Shown in pieces: positions 24,672 through 32,990 of a DNA stretch of 64,000 nt (positions within the stretch are counted from its first letter, which is position 1; every line of letters begins with the position of its first letter). Source of the DNA: Sinosporangium album (lineage in GTDB: Bacteria > Actinomycetota > Actinomycetes > Streptosporangiales > Streptosporangiaceae); contig NZ_FNCN01000002.1 of assembly GCF_900100605.1 (NCBI RefSeq), forward strand, positions 12,091 to 76,090, in the 5' to 3' direction. The translations under genes were made by a program, and so were the position numbers. The notes beneath the pieces are model-generated. The model had not been told where the DNA came from. It saw only the letters and a list, made by a program, of their open reading frames with translations, and searched no databases.

Positions 24672-26612
24672 TCAGGCGCGGCGGTGGCGGCCCTTCTGGG
24701 GGCGGGGGGAGGGCGCGGGCTCGGAGGTGGCGCGGTGGCGGCGGCCCCGGAGCGGGACATCGGGGCGGAAGTCCGGCTGGGGAGTGTTCGCGGCGGAGGC
24801 CACCAGCACGTCGCTTTCGTAGACGGGGGCGGAGAGGGGCTGGCGGCGCGGGCGCGGATTGCCAGACGGGCGGGTGTCGCGCGGGGTGCTGGTGGTGCGG
24901 TGGCGGCGGCCCCGCAGAGGCGCCTCGGCCTTGAAGGAGCCGTAGTCCTCGGGGAGGCGTTCGAGCCGGCGGCGTCGGCCTTGGTACGGCACGGCACCGC
25001 GACCGGGCTCGCCGTCGCGCGGGGTGTCGCCGGAGTCCGCGGGGTTCCCGAGCGCGGAGGCGATGGCGGCGTCGAGGCCGGCGGCCCCACGGCGGCTGCG
25101 TAGGCCGCGCCGGGATCGGCCGGTGGCGCTGAACGGCACGGACGTCCCCGGCGTGGCACCGACGCTCGCCGCGGGCTGGTCCCCCGGAGTGAGTATGGCG
25201 AGGTCGGTAAATGTCGGGCGTGATGTGGCCGTGGCGACGTCCGCGGGCTGAAGCGCCGAGGTGAGGCCGAGGCCGGCCAGGGCCGGGGCGAGGGTCGTGT
25301 CCGCGGGCTCGGTGCTGTGTACGGCGGGGGCCGTGAGCTCCAGGTCGGTGTGCTGGGGCACGAGACGCGTGAAGCGGGTGTTCCGGGTGGCCCGGTGAGC
25401 GCGCTGGGCCTCGGTGACCGTGGTGACCGGGGTGACCGAGGTGCGGGGGACACGTACGGCATGGGCCAGGCGGAGTCGGGCCTTGGCATGGGTGAGCACG
25501 GCGACGGCGGCGAGGACGAGTGAGCCGACGAGGGCCTGGGTGCCGAGTTCGGGCAGGGCGGGCAGGTCGCGGACGGCGGAGACCGGGGTGCCGCCGACGG
25601 CGTCGGCCGGCCGCGCCGCCTCGGTTCCCGCCTGGGTTTCCGGTTTCCGGTGTTTGCCCGGAGTGCTGGGGCTGGCCGGGGTACTCGGCGTGCTCGGCGC
25701 CGCGTTGGCCGCGGCTGCCGGGGCGGCATCGGCGCTCTTGCGGTGCTTGCCTGCCGTGCGTGCGTCGGATTGCGCCGGGGTGCGCGGTGCGAGCAGCGCG
25801 AGCACCTTGCCTGACTGGGGGGCCGCGGCCCCGGCGCTTTCGGCGTCCGGGACGGCTGTGGTGGCGCGCGGCGGGAGGAGGGTGAGCACGCTCCCGGACT
25901 GCGCGGAGGCCGTGGACGGTGTCCCCGCCTCGGCGGCGGTGCGCGGGGAAGCGGTGCCGGTGTCCGGGGCGGTCGTGGCGGGGCCCGGCCGTACGCCCTG
26001 CCCGACGTCTTGCCCCGCGCCCTGCCGTACGGCGTCCGCCGCGGGGGCGGCTATGCCGATCCCGGGGCCGGGGAGGCCGACGCCCGGCCCGCCCTGGACT
26101 GCGGCGGTGCCCGCGCTGGTGGCGCCGAGGTCGAGCACCTGCGCTTCGAGCCGCTCCTTGACCTTTTCCGGGTAGCCGTAGCCGACGACCTTGCTCTGGT
26201 CGCGGACCTTGCGCTTGGCCACACCGCCGTCGATGTTGCCCTCGATCGTGTGGATCCGCTTGCCCTCGACCCGCGTCACGACACCCACGTGGTCGATCTT
26301 CGAGATCTTGTCCGAGCCGCCCCAGTCGTAGAACACGAGCGCGCCGGGTGCGGGTGTGTGCCCCCAGGCGTCTTGCTCCTTGAACCACTGGGCGTGGGAC
26401 ACGGTCCAGGCGAACTGGCCGATCCAGTCCTCGTAGCCCAGCTTCTTGGCGGCCCAGGAGATGTACATGTCACACCAGGGCTGATTCGTGTAGTCCGAAT
26501 CGGACTCCACGCTGTTGTACCACTTGCCGAACTTGGTGTAGCCGCTGGCCTTCTCGGCGTAGCCGAGTTCGCTTTCCAGCAGCTCGATGAACTTTTTGGT
26601 CTCAGGGGTCAT
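24672..26612 (-). CDS. CHAP-domain protein with long disordered basic tail
   Basis: A 646-aa protein. Residues about 1-155 form an N-terminal CHAP (Cys/His amidohydrolase) domain: QPWCDMYISWAA holds the Cys, KIDHVGVVTRVEG the His and IEGNID the acidic partner. There is no signal peptide before it. A predicted membrane helix lies in LVGSLVLAAVAVLTHA at about residue 340. The remaining sequence is Ala/Pro/Thr-rich with recurring basic boxes GKHRKSA, GKHRKPE, two LRGRRHR and KGRHRR, plus a duplicated QSGxVLxLLxPR segment. The domain suggests peptidoglycan amidase/endopeptidase activity; the tail could bind DNA, anionic polymers or wall teichoic acid. Export route unclear. Confidence 0.75.
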   Translation of the reverse strand: MTPETKKFIELLESELGYAEKASGYTKFGKWYNSVESDSDYTNQPWCDMYISWAAKKLGYEDWIGQFAWTVSHAQWFKEQDAWGHTPAPGALVFYDWGGSDKISKIDHVGVVTRVEGKRIHTIEGNIDGGVAKRKVRDQSKVVGYGYPEKVKERLEAQVLDLGATSAGTAAVQGGPGVGLPGPGIGIAAPAADAVRQGAGQDVGQGVRPGPATTAPDTGTASPRTAAEAGTPSTASAQSGSVLTLLPPRATTAVPDAESAGAAAPQSGKVLALLAPRTPAQSDARTAGKHRKSADAAPAAAANAAPSTPSTPASPSTPGKHRKPETQAGTEAARPADAVGGTPVSAVRDLPALPELGTQALVGSLVLAAVAVLTHAKARLRLAHAVRVPRTSVTPVTTVTEAQRAHRATRNTRFTRLVPQHTDLELTAPAVHSTEPADTTLAPALAGLGLTSALQPADVATATSRPTFTDLAILTPGDQPAASVGATPGTSVPFSATGRSRRGLRSRRGAAGLDAAIASALGNPADSGDTPRDGEPGRGAVPYQGRRRRLERLPEDYGSFKAEAPLRGRRHRTTSTPRDTRPSGNPRPRRQPLSAPVYESDVLVASAANTPQPDFRPDVPLRGRRHRATSEPAPSPRPQKGRHRRA

Positions 26613-26991
26613 GGAGGTAGGGGACCCCCTGGCAGCCCTGGGGGAGGGTCGCGCCGCCCTCGCGACCGGGCTTCCGGGTGGCAGGTCGATCGATGGCGCG
26701 TCACACGCACCGGCAGAGCCGGACACGGCTGGGGCGTGTGTGGCGGCACCACGGGTCTGTTGCTTCCGTGACCAGGTGAGACTACCGCGCGCAAGGTCAA
26801 GTTCAAGTACGAACCAAGGAAGTTCAAGCGGCAGGAAGACTCCCATGCAGCGCCTTCGGTATCCGAAACCCCGATTTTTACGGAGTTTTCGTCTCACAAG
26901 CCCCCAGATCGGCCCGCTAAAAAATCTTCCTTCCACGCCGGCCACGGGGTACCGAATGGCGTTCGGTAGAACGTGTTCTAAGGTGGAGCGC
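26613..26991. other. Divergent intergenic region, CHAP gene / thioesterase
   Basis: No gene in 379 bp. The 9-bp direct repeat AAGTTCAAG occurs at 26800-26808 and 26821-26829, two helical turns apart, upstream of the CHAP gene. The KstR-type palindrome lies at 26967-26980. Confidence 0.5.
26967..26980. promoter_or_regulatory. KstR-type operator (TNNAACNNGTTNNA)
   Basis: TAGAACGTGTTCTA matches at every defined position the TNNAACNNGTTNNA consensus I know for the actinobacterial sterol-catabolism repressor KstR. It lies 12 bp upstream of the thioesterase ATG, overlapping the likely transcription start, so binding would repress. Other TetR regulators of acyl-CoA metabolism use similar AGAAC...GTTCT sites. 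Confidence 0.65.
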
Positions 26992-27702
26992 ATGACTCTT
27001 GATCTCGACCTCGCCGGTGCCGCACCGACACCCGAGGGCAACGCCCGGATCTCCGTGCTCGCCGCGCTCGCGCAGCGGACCCGCGACCTTGTCGACGCCG
27101 TGGCGCTGACCGACGTGCCGGAGAGCGAGATCGAGGCCGTGACCGCGGAGGTGACGGCGCTCACCGAGCGTCTGCGCGCGGCGATGCGGGACGCGCCGCT
27201 GTCCTTCCGGCTTTCCGAGGACGGCGTGCTGACGCACCCGGGCAACGCCGTGATCGGTACGGCGAACCCGCACGCGCTGCCCCTCGTCATCGAGGCGACC
27301 CCCGAGCGCACCGTGCGGGCCGACATCCGGTTCCGCCCCACCCACGAGGGCCCGCCCGGAGCCGTACACGGCGGAGTGACGGCCATGGTGCTCGACCAGT
27401 TGCTCGGCGAGGCGGTCGTCGTGGGGCACTATCCCGCGATGACCGGCACGTTGTCGATCCGCTACCGCCGGCCGGTGCCGTACGGGTCGGATCTGGTGGG
27501 GTCAGCGGAATACACGCATTCGGAGGGGCGCAAGAGCTGGGTGGAGGGGCGCATCGCCCTGCCGGACGGCACGCCGCTGGTGGAGGCGACCGGATTGTTC
27601 ATCACTCCGGCGGCGTGGCTGGACCTCGCCCCGCCCGAGCAGGCAGCCGAGCAGGCGGCCGACACGAACACGGGCCTCCCCGCGCAGAACGGGAGCGTCT
27701 AG
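26992..27702 (+). CDS. PaaI-family (hotdog) acyl-CoA thioesterase
   Basis: A 236-aa protein. The N-terminal 90 residues are helical and charged; the C-terminal hotdog domain carries GPPGAVHGGVTAMVLDQLLG (the HGG motif with active-site Asp) and TGTLSIRYRRPVPYGS. It should hydrolyse an acyl- or aryl-CoA thioester. AGGTGGAG precedes the ATG. The KstR-like operator suggests a steroid or fatty acyl-CoA substrate. The stop overlaps the convergent kinase gene by 4 bases. Confidence 0.85.
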   Translation: MTLDLDLAGAAPTPEGNARISVLAALAQRTRDLVDAVALTDVPESEIEAVTAEVTALTERLRAAMRDAPLSFRLSEDGVLTHPGNAVIGTANPHALPLVIEATPERTVRADIRFRPTHEGPPGAVHGGVTAMVLDQLLGEAVVVGHYPAMTGTLSIRYRRPVPYGSDLVGSAEYTHSEGRKSWVEGRIALPDGTPLVEATGLFITPAAWLDLAPPEQAAEQAADTNTGLPAQNGSV

Positions 27703-29378
27703 TCTGAGCTCCCCGACTCGGGGTAGTCCGCCTGTTCATCGGGTTCGTCCGGTTCGCTGGGACTCGCCGGTTCCGTCGATGGCTCCGGGGAACGGGGGGA
27801 GTCCGGCTCGCTCGGGGGCCCAGGCCGTCGCGGTCGGACGGTGGGCGGCCTCTGCCGCGCGCAGGACGGTCCTTTGACCAGGACCTCCGCCACCTGTGGG
27901 CCGTTGGCCGCGGCCCGGTCGGTCATGAGGACGACGCCGAAGTAGGCGTGCGCACCGCAGGCCACGTGCCCGAAATCATGCGTCGCCGGGACCGAGTAGA
28001 CGGTCCGCCCTGACAGGACGACCGACTCGGTGTGCATCGTCCGCACCGCGCCGCCGCCGTCGCGGCGCGTGAACATCATGCTGAGCCGTACGGGACCCCT
28101 TCCCGCGGTCCTGACCCGCATGGTGCCGTCCGCTCCGTCCCACGCGGCGATCCGCGCGTTGGTGACGCGTGCCGGGGACGGGGGAACGGATGGCCGGGCG
28201 GGTTCACGGGTCACCAGGGGGGAGGGGGCGAGGCCGGTGGGGGCCCTCCCGGCGCCGGTCGGGGGCGGGGTGGCGTCGGGGCCGGGGCCGGGGTCGCTGA
28301 GCGGCGCGGCCTGCGCCTTGGGCTCGCGGGGCGGCGGGGCGAGGAACGCCTCCCTCTCGGGGTCGATGCCGACGAGGTCGGCCAGCAGCAGGAACGTTGT
28401 GACGACCGCCGCCACGGCAGTGGCCGCGACCACCCCGTATGCGCGCGGCCGTATCCTCCCCGCGCGCCCGCTGAGCCTCCCCGTGCGGGTGCGCCGCCGC
28501 GGGAACGGCCGGGCCAGGGGGAAGTCCATCGCCATTGCCGTGGCCATTTCGGCGAGTCGGCGGCGTCCGCGTTTCTCCCAGTCGGGCCCCTGCGCGGCGA
28601 CCGCCGCGGCGCCGAGCTCCTGGAGGAACTCCCGTGCGCTCGCGGGACGCCCGTCGGGCTCGACCGCCAGGCCGCGGAGCACCAGGCTCCTGACCGCCGG
28701 AGGCACGTCGTCGAGCGGAACCTCGCCGTCGGGTCTCCGCCCGGAGTACGGCGTCTGCCCGGTCAGGCACTCGTAGAACACACAGGTCGCCGCGTACAGG
28801 TCGGTGCGCACCGTCGGCTGCTCGCCCGCCCACAGTTCGGGGGCGGCGTACGCGGGGTCGCCTCGCCGCGGGGTCCGCTCCGGTCTCTCCCCGTCGCCCG
28901 CGGCGAGGCGCGGGGCGGCCAGGCCGAAGTCGCCGATCCGGCTTAGGCCGTCGGCTTGGACGAGGACGTTGGCCGACCGGTGGTCACCGTGCACGAGTCC
29001 TCTCTCGTGCGCCGCCGCGAGGCCCAGCAGGCTGCCCTTGAGGATGGCCAGCGCGGCCTCCGGGCTGGTCGCGCCATGTCTTGTGAGCATCGCGCCGAGG
29101 GGCACGCCGTCGACCAGTTCCATGACGAGCGCCGCCCGCGTCGCCGTCTCGACGTACTCGTATGTACGGATCACTCGTGACTCGTCAAGCTCGACCAGGG
29201 TCGCTGTCGCCTCGCGGAATCCCGCGAGGAGGCCCTCGTCTTTGCGCAAGGCGGCGTTCAGGTATCTGATCGCGACGTGGGCCCCGGTGGCGATGTGCGT
29301 GGACAGGTAGACCCTGCCGCTCGGTCCGTCGCCGAGCTGCCTGACGTCGTGGTACCCCGGCACAGACCAGGAACCCAT
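27699..29378 (-). CDS. Membrane Ser/Thr protein kinase, atypical catalytic residues
   Basis: A 559-aa PknB-like receptor kinase: cytoplasmic kinase domain (about 8-265), membrane helix (VVAATAVAAVVTTFLLLADLVG near 345), then an extracellular Pro-rich linker and a small beta-rich domain with two Cys, ending in a Pro/Glu/Ser tail. The Gly loop is LGDGPSGRVYL and DFG is intact (Asp150). The invariant beta-3 Lys is Arg38 (VAIRYL), and the catalytic loop reads HGDHRSAN, with Asp132 and Asn137 kept but the HRD Arg replaced by Gly and the loop Lys by Arg134. It may be weakly active or a pseudokinase. ATG at 29378 follows GGGGGCGAG. Confidence 0.85.
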   Translation of the reverse strand: MGSWSVPGYHDVRQLGDGPSGRVYLSTHIATGAHVAIRYLNAALRKDEGLLAGFREATATLVELDESRVIRTYEYVETATRAALVMELVDGVPLGAMLTRHGATSPEAALAILKGSLLGLAAAHERGLVHGDHRSANVLVQADGLSRIGDFGLAAPRLAAGDGERPERTPRRGDPAYAAPELWAGEQPTVRTDLYAATCVFYECLTGQTPYSGRRPDGEVPLDDVPPAVRSLVLRGLAVEPDGRPASAREFLQELGAAAVAAQGPDWEKRGRRRLAEMATAMAMDFPLARPFPRRRTRTGRLSGRAGRIRPRAYGVVAATAVAAVVTTFLLLADLVGIDPEREAFLAPPPREPKAQAAPLSDPGPGPDATPPPTGAGRAPTGLAPSPLVTREPARPSVPPSPARVTNARIAAWDGADGTMRVRTAGRGPVRLSMMFTRRDGGGAVRTMHTESVVLSGRTVYSVPATHDFGHVACGAHAYFGVVLMTDRAAANGPQVAEVLVKGPSCARQRPPTVRPRRPGPPSEPDSPRSPEPSTEPASPSEPDEPDEQADYPESGSSD

Positions 29379-29643
29379 CTCGCCCCCCGAAAGGCCGTGA
29401 ACGTCTCGAAGGTGTAGGTCCCCTAAGGGAGCAAAACAATCCCAGGGGTGGCACAAATGGTAAGAGGTCGCTAATCGTAGTTGGTACGGATATCGGTCAC
29501 TACCCGGGGATGGGGACGTTCCAGAGGCGCATGGGCCACATCCTGGAGGCCGGCGAGGTTTCACGGCCGGCCCTGTTTGCGCAGGCCAGGGTGGATATAT
29601 GCGTTGACCATGGCTAAATGTGTCGATTTTTCGGGATGGGAAC

Positions 29644-30864
29644 TCAGGGTAGCGAGTCGTAGACCGCCTCGACCAAGCGGTAAGCCCGCACGTTTCCGAC
29701 CACCTCGTGCGACATCCGATTCATGATGTAGGCCATCCCGAGCCCGTGTACGGCGTCGCCCATGCCGAGCGCACCCCCGTATCCGAGGTGCCCGAACGCC
29801 GACCGCCGTGCGCGCGGCGGCGCGGGGTAGGCCGCCGACGGCAGCATGAACCCGAGGCCGAAGGCGGTCTCGACCTGCAGCACGCGGTCGTGCCCGCGGA
29901 CCCGGGAGCCGGTCGCGTCCACCAGGGTGGACGGCTCAAGGAGCGCGTCCTCCACCAGCGCCCGGTAGAAGCCCGCGAGCCCTCGGGCCGTCGCCACCAC
30001 CCCGGCCGCCGGCCATCCCGCGCGCAGCATCAGCGGGTGGTTGGCCCCGCCCTTGAGGCGGTGGATGGGCGGGTTGCCGAGAGCCCGGCTCAGCAGGCCG
30101 TCGGCGGACACGGCGTTCGCCCGGGCGTCCACGCGGGCGCCCGCACCGTCGTTCGCGCGGTCGTTCACGCGGTCGTTCACCCGGTCATTCGCGCGGTCAC
30201 CCGCCGTGAGACGTGCGGCGTGTGCCGCCACCTCGTCGGGGGCGCCGAGCCACAGCTCCAGCCCGAGCGGGCCCGCGATCCGGTCCGCCACCATGTCGGC
30301 CACCGAACACCCCGCCGCCCGCCGCACGACCTCCTCCAGCAGGAAGCCGTACGTCAGCGCGTGGTAGCCGTGCGCCGCGCCCGGTGTCCACAGCGGCGCC
30401 TGCCCGGCGAGCCTGGCGGCCACGGCCGGCAGGTCGTCGAACTCCTCCAGCGGCACCTCGTCCTCGATGACCGGCAGCCCCGCCTGGTGGGTCAGCAGAT
30501 GCTCCACGGTGATCCCGGCCTTGCCCCGGGCCTCGAACTCCGGCCAGACCGACGCCACCGGCGCCGTGAGGTCGAGCACCCCGTCCTCGGCCAGCAGAAG
30601 CACGGCGGCCGCGGTGACCGCCTTGGTGCACGAATACACGAACGCGGGTGTGTCGCGCTCCCACTCCCGTCCCGCGCGGTGGTCGGCGAGCCCACCCCAC
30701 AGATCCACGACGACACGGCCGCGGTGGAACACCGCGAACGAGGCGCCCACCTCCTCGCCATCGGCGAAGTGCTTCTCGAAGACCTCGCGCACACGAGCGA
30801 ACCGGGCGTCGCAGTGGCCGTGCACTCCGCCCGCCATGCCGCCCATGTCCACCGTGCCGCCCAT
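29644..30864 (-). CDS. Beta-lactamase-fold serine hydrolase (class C / EstB type)
   Basis: A 406-aa penicillin-binding-protein-like hydrolase, probably an esterase or D-aminopeptidase-type enzyme. The SxxK nucleophile motif is SCTK in FVYSCTKAVTAAAV, followed by LLTHQAGLP and the Tyr motif in GYHALTYGFLLEEV; a C-terminal FGHLGYGGALG corresponds to the HxG region. There is no signal peptide, so it is likely cytoplasmic. The ATG at 30864 has GGAAGG upstream. Residues near 220-240 contain a 4-residue repeat (NDRV/NDRA) encoded by a 12-bp tandem repeat. The adjacent GlcNAc kinase suggests cell-wall fragment metabolism, by inference only. Confidence 0.82.
   Translation of the reverse strand: MGGTVDMGGMAGGVHGHCDARFARVREVFEKHFADGEEVGASFAVFHRGRVVVDLWGGLADHRAGREWERDTPAFVYSCTKAVTAAAVLLLAEDGVLDLTAPVASVWPEFEARGKAGITVEHLLTHQAGLPVIEDEVPLEEFDDLPAVAARLAGQAPLWTPGAAHGYHALTYGFLLEEVVRRAAGCSVADMVADRIAGPLGLELWLGAPDEVAAHAARLTAGDRANDRVNDRVNDRANDGAGARVDARANAVSADGLLSRALGNPPIHRLKGGANHPLMLRAGWPAAGVVATARGLAGFYRALVEDALLEPSTLVDATGSRVRGHDRVLQVETAFGLGFMLPSAAYPAPPRARRSAFGHLGYGGALGMGDAVHGLGMAYIMNRMSHEVVGNVRAYRLVEAVYDSLP
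30149..30196 (-). repeat. 12-bp tandem repeat, four copies, in frame
   Basis: Four units related to TCGTTCACGCGG lie head to tail within the beta-lactamase-fold gene, adding Asn-Asp-Arg-Val/Ala quartets. Length variation would stay in frame. Confidence 0.75.
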
Positions 30865-30968
30865 GCCGTGCCTTCCATCGCGGTTCCGGACCCTCACCAG
30901 GCCCCCTGATCCGCCGAGAATACGGGGCGGCCTGACCGTGGAGGCACGAGGGGCCAGGGGGACGGGCC

Positions 30969-31973
30969 CTACCCGATCGGCGGGAGCGTCCTCGGGCGCA
31001 CCAGCGCGGCGTGGAGCGAACGGGCCTCGGCCTCGGCGAGCGCGAACGCCTCGCAGGCGGCGAGCCAGGCCGCGGCGGAGGCGCCGTCCAGCGCCGCGCT
31101 GACCGGGCTCCTCCACATCTCGTCCAGGCGTGCCCGTACCGCGTCCTGGAACGGGCCCGGCGTGGTGAGCACGCTCCCGGCCAGCACGATGGGCGAATCG
31201 TCACTGAGGTCCCTCACCTCGCAGGCGCTCGCGACAAGGCGGGCCGCGGCCTCCTCCACGATGACGACGGCCATCGGGTCGCCCGCGAGGCTCGCCCGTG
31301 CGACGAGCGGCGCGAGCGCGGCCAGTGCCACCGGGGGGCCGGCCTGTACGGCACCGCACACCAGGTCGGCGAGGTCCCGCCCGGTCGCGACCACGGGCGG
31401 CTGGTCACCGAGCAGGTGCTCGACGACCAGCCCGGTCAGCGGGGTCGACGCCGAAGCGCCCCGGGCCAGGTGGCGGACCACCGCCTTGGCGGCGGCCCTG
31501 CCGACCCAGAAGCCCGAGCCCTCGTCGCCCAGCTGCCAGCCGAAGCCGTCGGCGATCGCCATCTCCTCGCGGTCGGCGATGCGGGCGCATATGGCGCCGG
31601 TGCCGGAGAGCACGACCGTGCCGGCGGGCTCCGCCGTACCGGCGGCGAAGGCCACGACGACGTCGCCGAGCACGTGGGGTGCGGCGGTGACACCGACCGA
31701 CCTGAAGGCGGCGTCGAACGCCTCCCGCGCCTGCGGGTGCTGCAGCACGCCCGACCCGGCGAGGCCGACGGTGACGGCGGTGACACGCGCGGGGTCTTCG
31801 CCCCGGAGCGCCGCCGAAACGGCCTGGGCGATGTTCGCGCAGGCCAGGGGGATGCCTTGGGCGGCGGGATTGCCGCCTTCCGCGCGTCCCGACCCGAGGG
31901 GGACACCTGCGGCTGTGGCTACGACGGCGCGTGTTGAGGTGCCGCCGGCGTCGACACCGAGAACCAGACTCAT
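30969..31973 (-). CDS. BadF/BcrA ATPase-family N-acetylglucosamine kinase
   Basis: A 334-aa sugar kinase of the ASKHA fold: phosphate-1 loop LGVDAGGTSTRAVV, then GLAGSG, the phosphate-2 segment VLSGTGAICA, and DGFGWQLGDEGSGFWVG, the hallmark of BadF-type GlcNAc kinases. It should phosphorylate GlcNAc (or a muramic-type sugar) recycled from cell wall or chitin. The ATG at 31973 lacks a ribosome site; an AATAAT box 7 bases upstream suggests a leaderless transcript. The start lies in an imperfect palindrome. nagZ, 2.6 kb away, would supply GlcNAc. Confidence 0.85.
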   Translation of the reverse strand: MSLVLGVDAGGTSTRAVVATAAGVPLGSGRAEGGNPAAQGIPLACANIAQAVSAALRGEDPARVTAVTVGLAGSGVLQHPQAREAFDAAFRSVGVTAAPHVLGDVVVAFAAGTAEPAGTVVLSGTGAICARIADREEMAIADGFGWQLGDEGSGFWVGRAAAKAVVRHLARGASASTPLTGLVVEHLLGDQPPVVATGRDLADLVCGAVQAGPPVALAALAPLVARASLAGDPMAVVIVEEAAARLVASACEVRDLSDDSPIVLAGSVLTTPGPFQDAVRARLDEMWRSPVSAALDGASAAAWLAACEAFALAEAEARSLHAALVRPRTLPPIG

Positions 31974-31992
31974 GAGGAAAATTATTCTCATG
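31971..31992. promoter_or_regulatory. Imperfect palindrome over the GlcNAc-kinase start
   Basis: A 22-bp near-palindrome (18 of 22 positions symmetric; CATGAG...CTCATG arms with an AT-rich core) covers the ATG and -10 box of the kinase gene. A repressor here would act on a leaderless transcript directly. Confidence 0.5.
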
Positions 31993-32152
31993 GTCGCCGC
32001 GAGCGACGTGAGGCTCGTCCGGGAGACCGCCGCGCAACTCGATGTGGCGACGGTCGACCGGGTGGTGAGGGCCCTGTGCGAGGCCGCCACTCCCACCGTC
32101 AGCGCCCAGTCCTACACCCACACCGTCAGCGCGTGGGGCGCCTGACGGCGCC

Positions 32153-32836
32153 TCACACGGGTTCGCCCGCGGCCAGGCCGTCGAACAGGACACTGATGTA
32201 GTGGTCGGCCAGGTGCGCGGTGCCCAGCCTGCCACCGGGGCGGAACCAGCGCACGGCCACCCAGATGGCGTCCCGGATCATGCGATAGGTCAGCTTCGGG
32301 TCGATGTCGGCGCGGAGTTGCCCTTCGGCCTGGCCGCGCTTGATCTGGTCGACCCACATGCGCTCGACCACGTGCTCGGCCTTCACCAGGTAGTCGAACC
32401 GTTCGATCTGCCGAAGGTAGCTCCAGTCGTTCTGCATCACGGTGATGGCGGCCCGATGCGGTTCGAGGGAACCGAATCCGATGCGCACCATTTCGGTGAG
32501 GGTGGGGCGGGGCTTGCCGCCCTTCTCAATCACCGCCCGGTAGCGACTGATGAGATCGTCGAGGAAGGTCGAGAGAACTTCGTCGACAATTGTCTCTTTC
32601 GAGTCGAAATGGTGGTAGAGACTTCCCGACAGGATGCCCGCCTCGGTGGCGATCTCCCGCACCGTCGTCGCCTGGAAGCCCTTGCGCGCGAAGATCTCGG
32701 CGGCGAGTTTCACGAGATGATCGCGGCGGTCTGAGGCTGGGCCCAAAGGTGCGACGCGGGTCCTTCCTGCTTGCCGCCGGGGGGAGGCGGACTTGGTCGT
32801 GGGCGCGGTGCCGCCGGAGTCCTTGCGCGTGGTCAC
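32153..32836 (-). CDS. kstR2: KstR2-like TetR-family repressor
   Basis: A 227-aa TetR regulator. The helix-turn-helix ATTVREIATEAGILSGSLYHHFDSKETIVDE and the C-terminal YRMIRDAIWVAVRWFRPGG closely resemble mycobacterial KstR2, which senses the CoA thioester of the last sterol ring fragment and controls ring C/D catabolism. The N-terminal 40 residues are an extra basic tail. The GTG at 32836 follows a CATAAT -10 at leaderless distance. A KstR2-type operator lies about 50 bp upstream. No ring-degradation genes are in the window, so its regulon is elsewhere or has been replaced. Orthology is inferred from remembered sequence. Confidence 0.75.
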   Translation of the reverse strand: MTTRKDSGGTAPTTKSASPRRQAGRTRVAPLGPASDRRDHLVKLAAEIFARKGFQATTVREIATEAGILSGSLYHHFDSKETIVDEVLSTFLDDLISRYRAVIEKGGKPRPTLTEMVRIGFGSLEPHRAAITVMQNDWSYLRQIERFDYLVKAEHVVERMWVDQIKRGQAEGQLRADIDPKLTYRMIRDAIWVAVRWFRPGGRLGTAHLADHYISVLFDGLAAGEPV

Positions 32837-32885
32837 ACCCTCAATTATGGACCCTTGGTGGAAATTTCGACTCAAGGTTGTTTTA

Positions 32886-32899
32886 TCCAAGCACTTGCT
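32886..32899. promoter_or_regulatory. KstR2-type operator
   Basis: Read on the minus strand, AGCAAGTGCTTGGA matches the AnCAAGnnCTTGnT KstR2 consensus at all but the last base. It is 50 bp upstream of the KstR2-like gene, consistent with autoregulation. Confidence 0.65.
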
Positions 32900-32990
32900 A
32901 GGGGCTGGGGGAGTGCCGGGCTGAGGAGGGCCCGGTTGAGCGGCTGTAAATCGGTCACACCTCGCGTCACCGTACGCAAGGATCATTTGT

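Noticed and set aside
31972-32145. A 57-codon plus-strand frame starting in the GlcNAc-kinase start palindrome, with a faint helix-turn-helix look
   Set aside because: Its start overlaps the divergent kinase start, there is no ribosome site, and the helix-turn-helix resemblance is too weak; a decayed regulator cannot be excluded.
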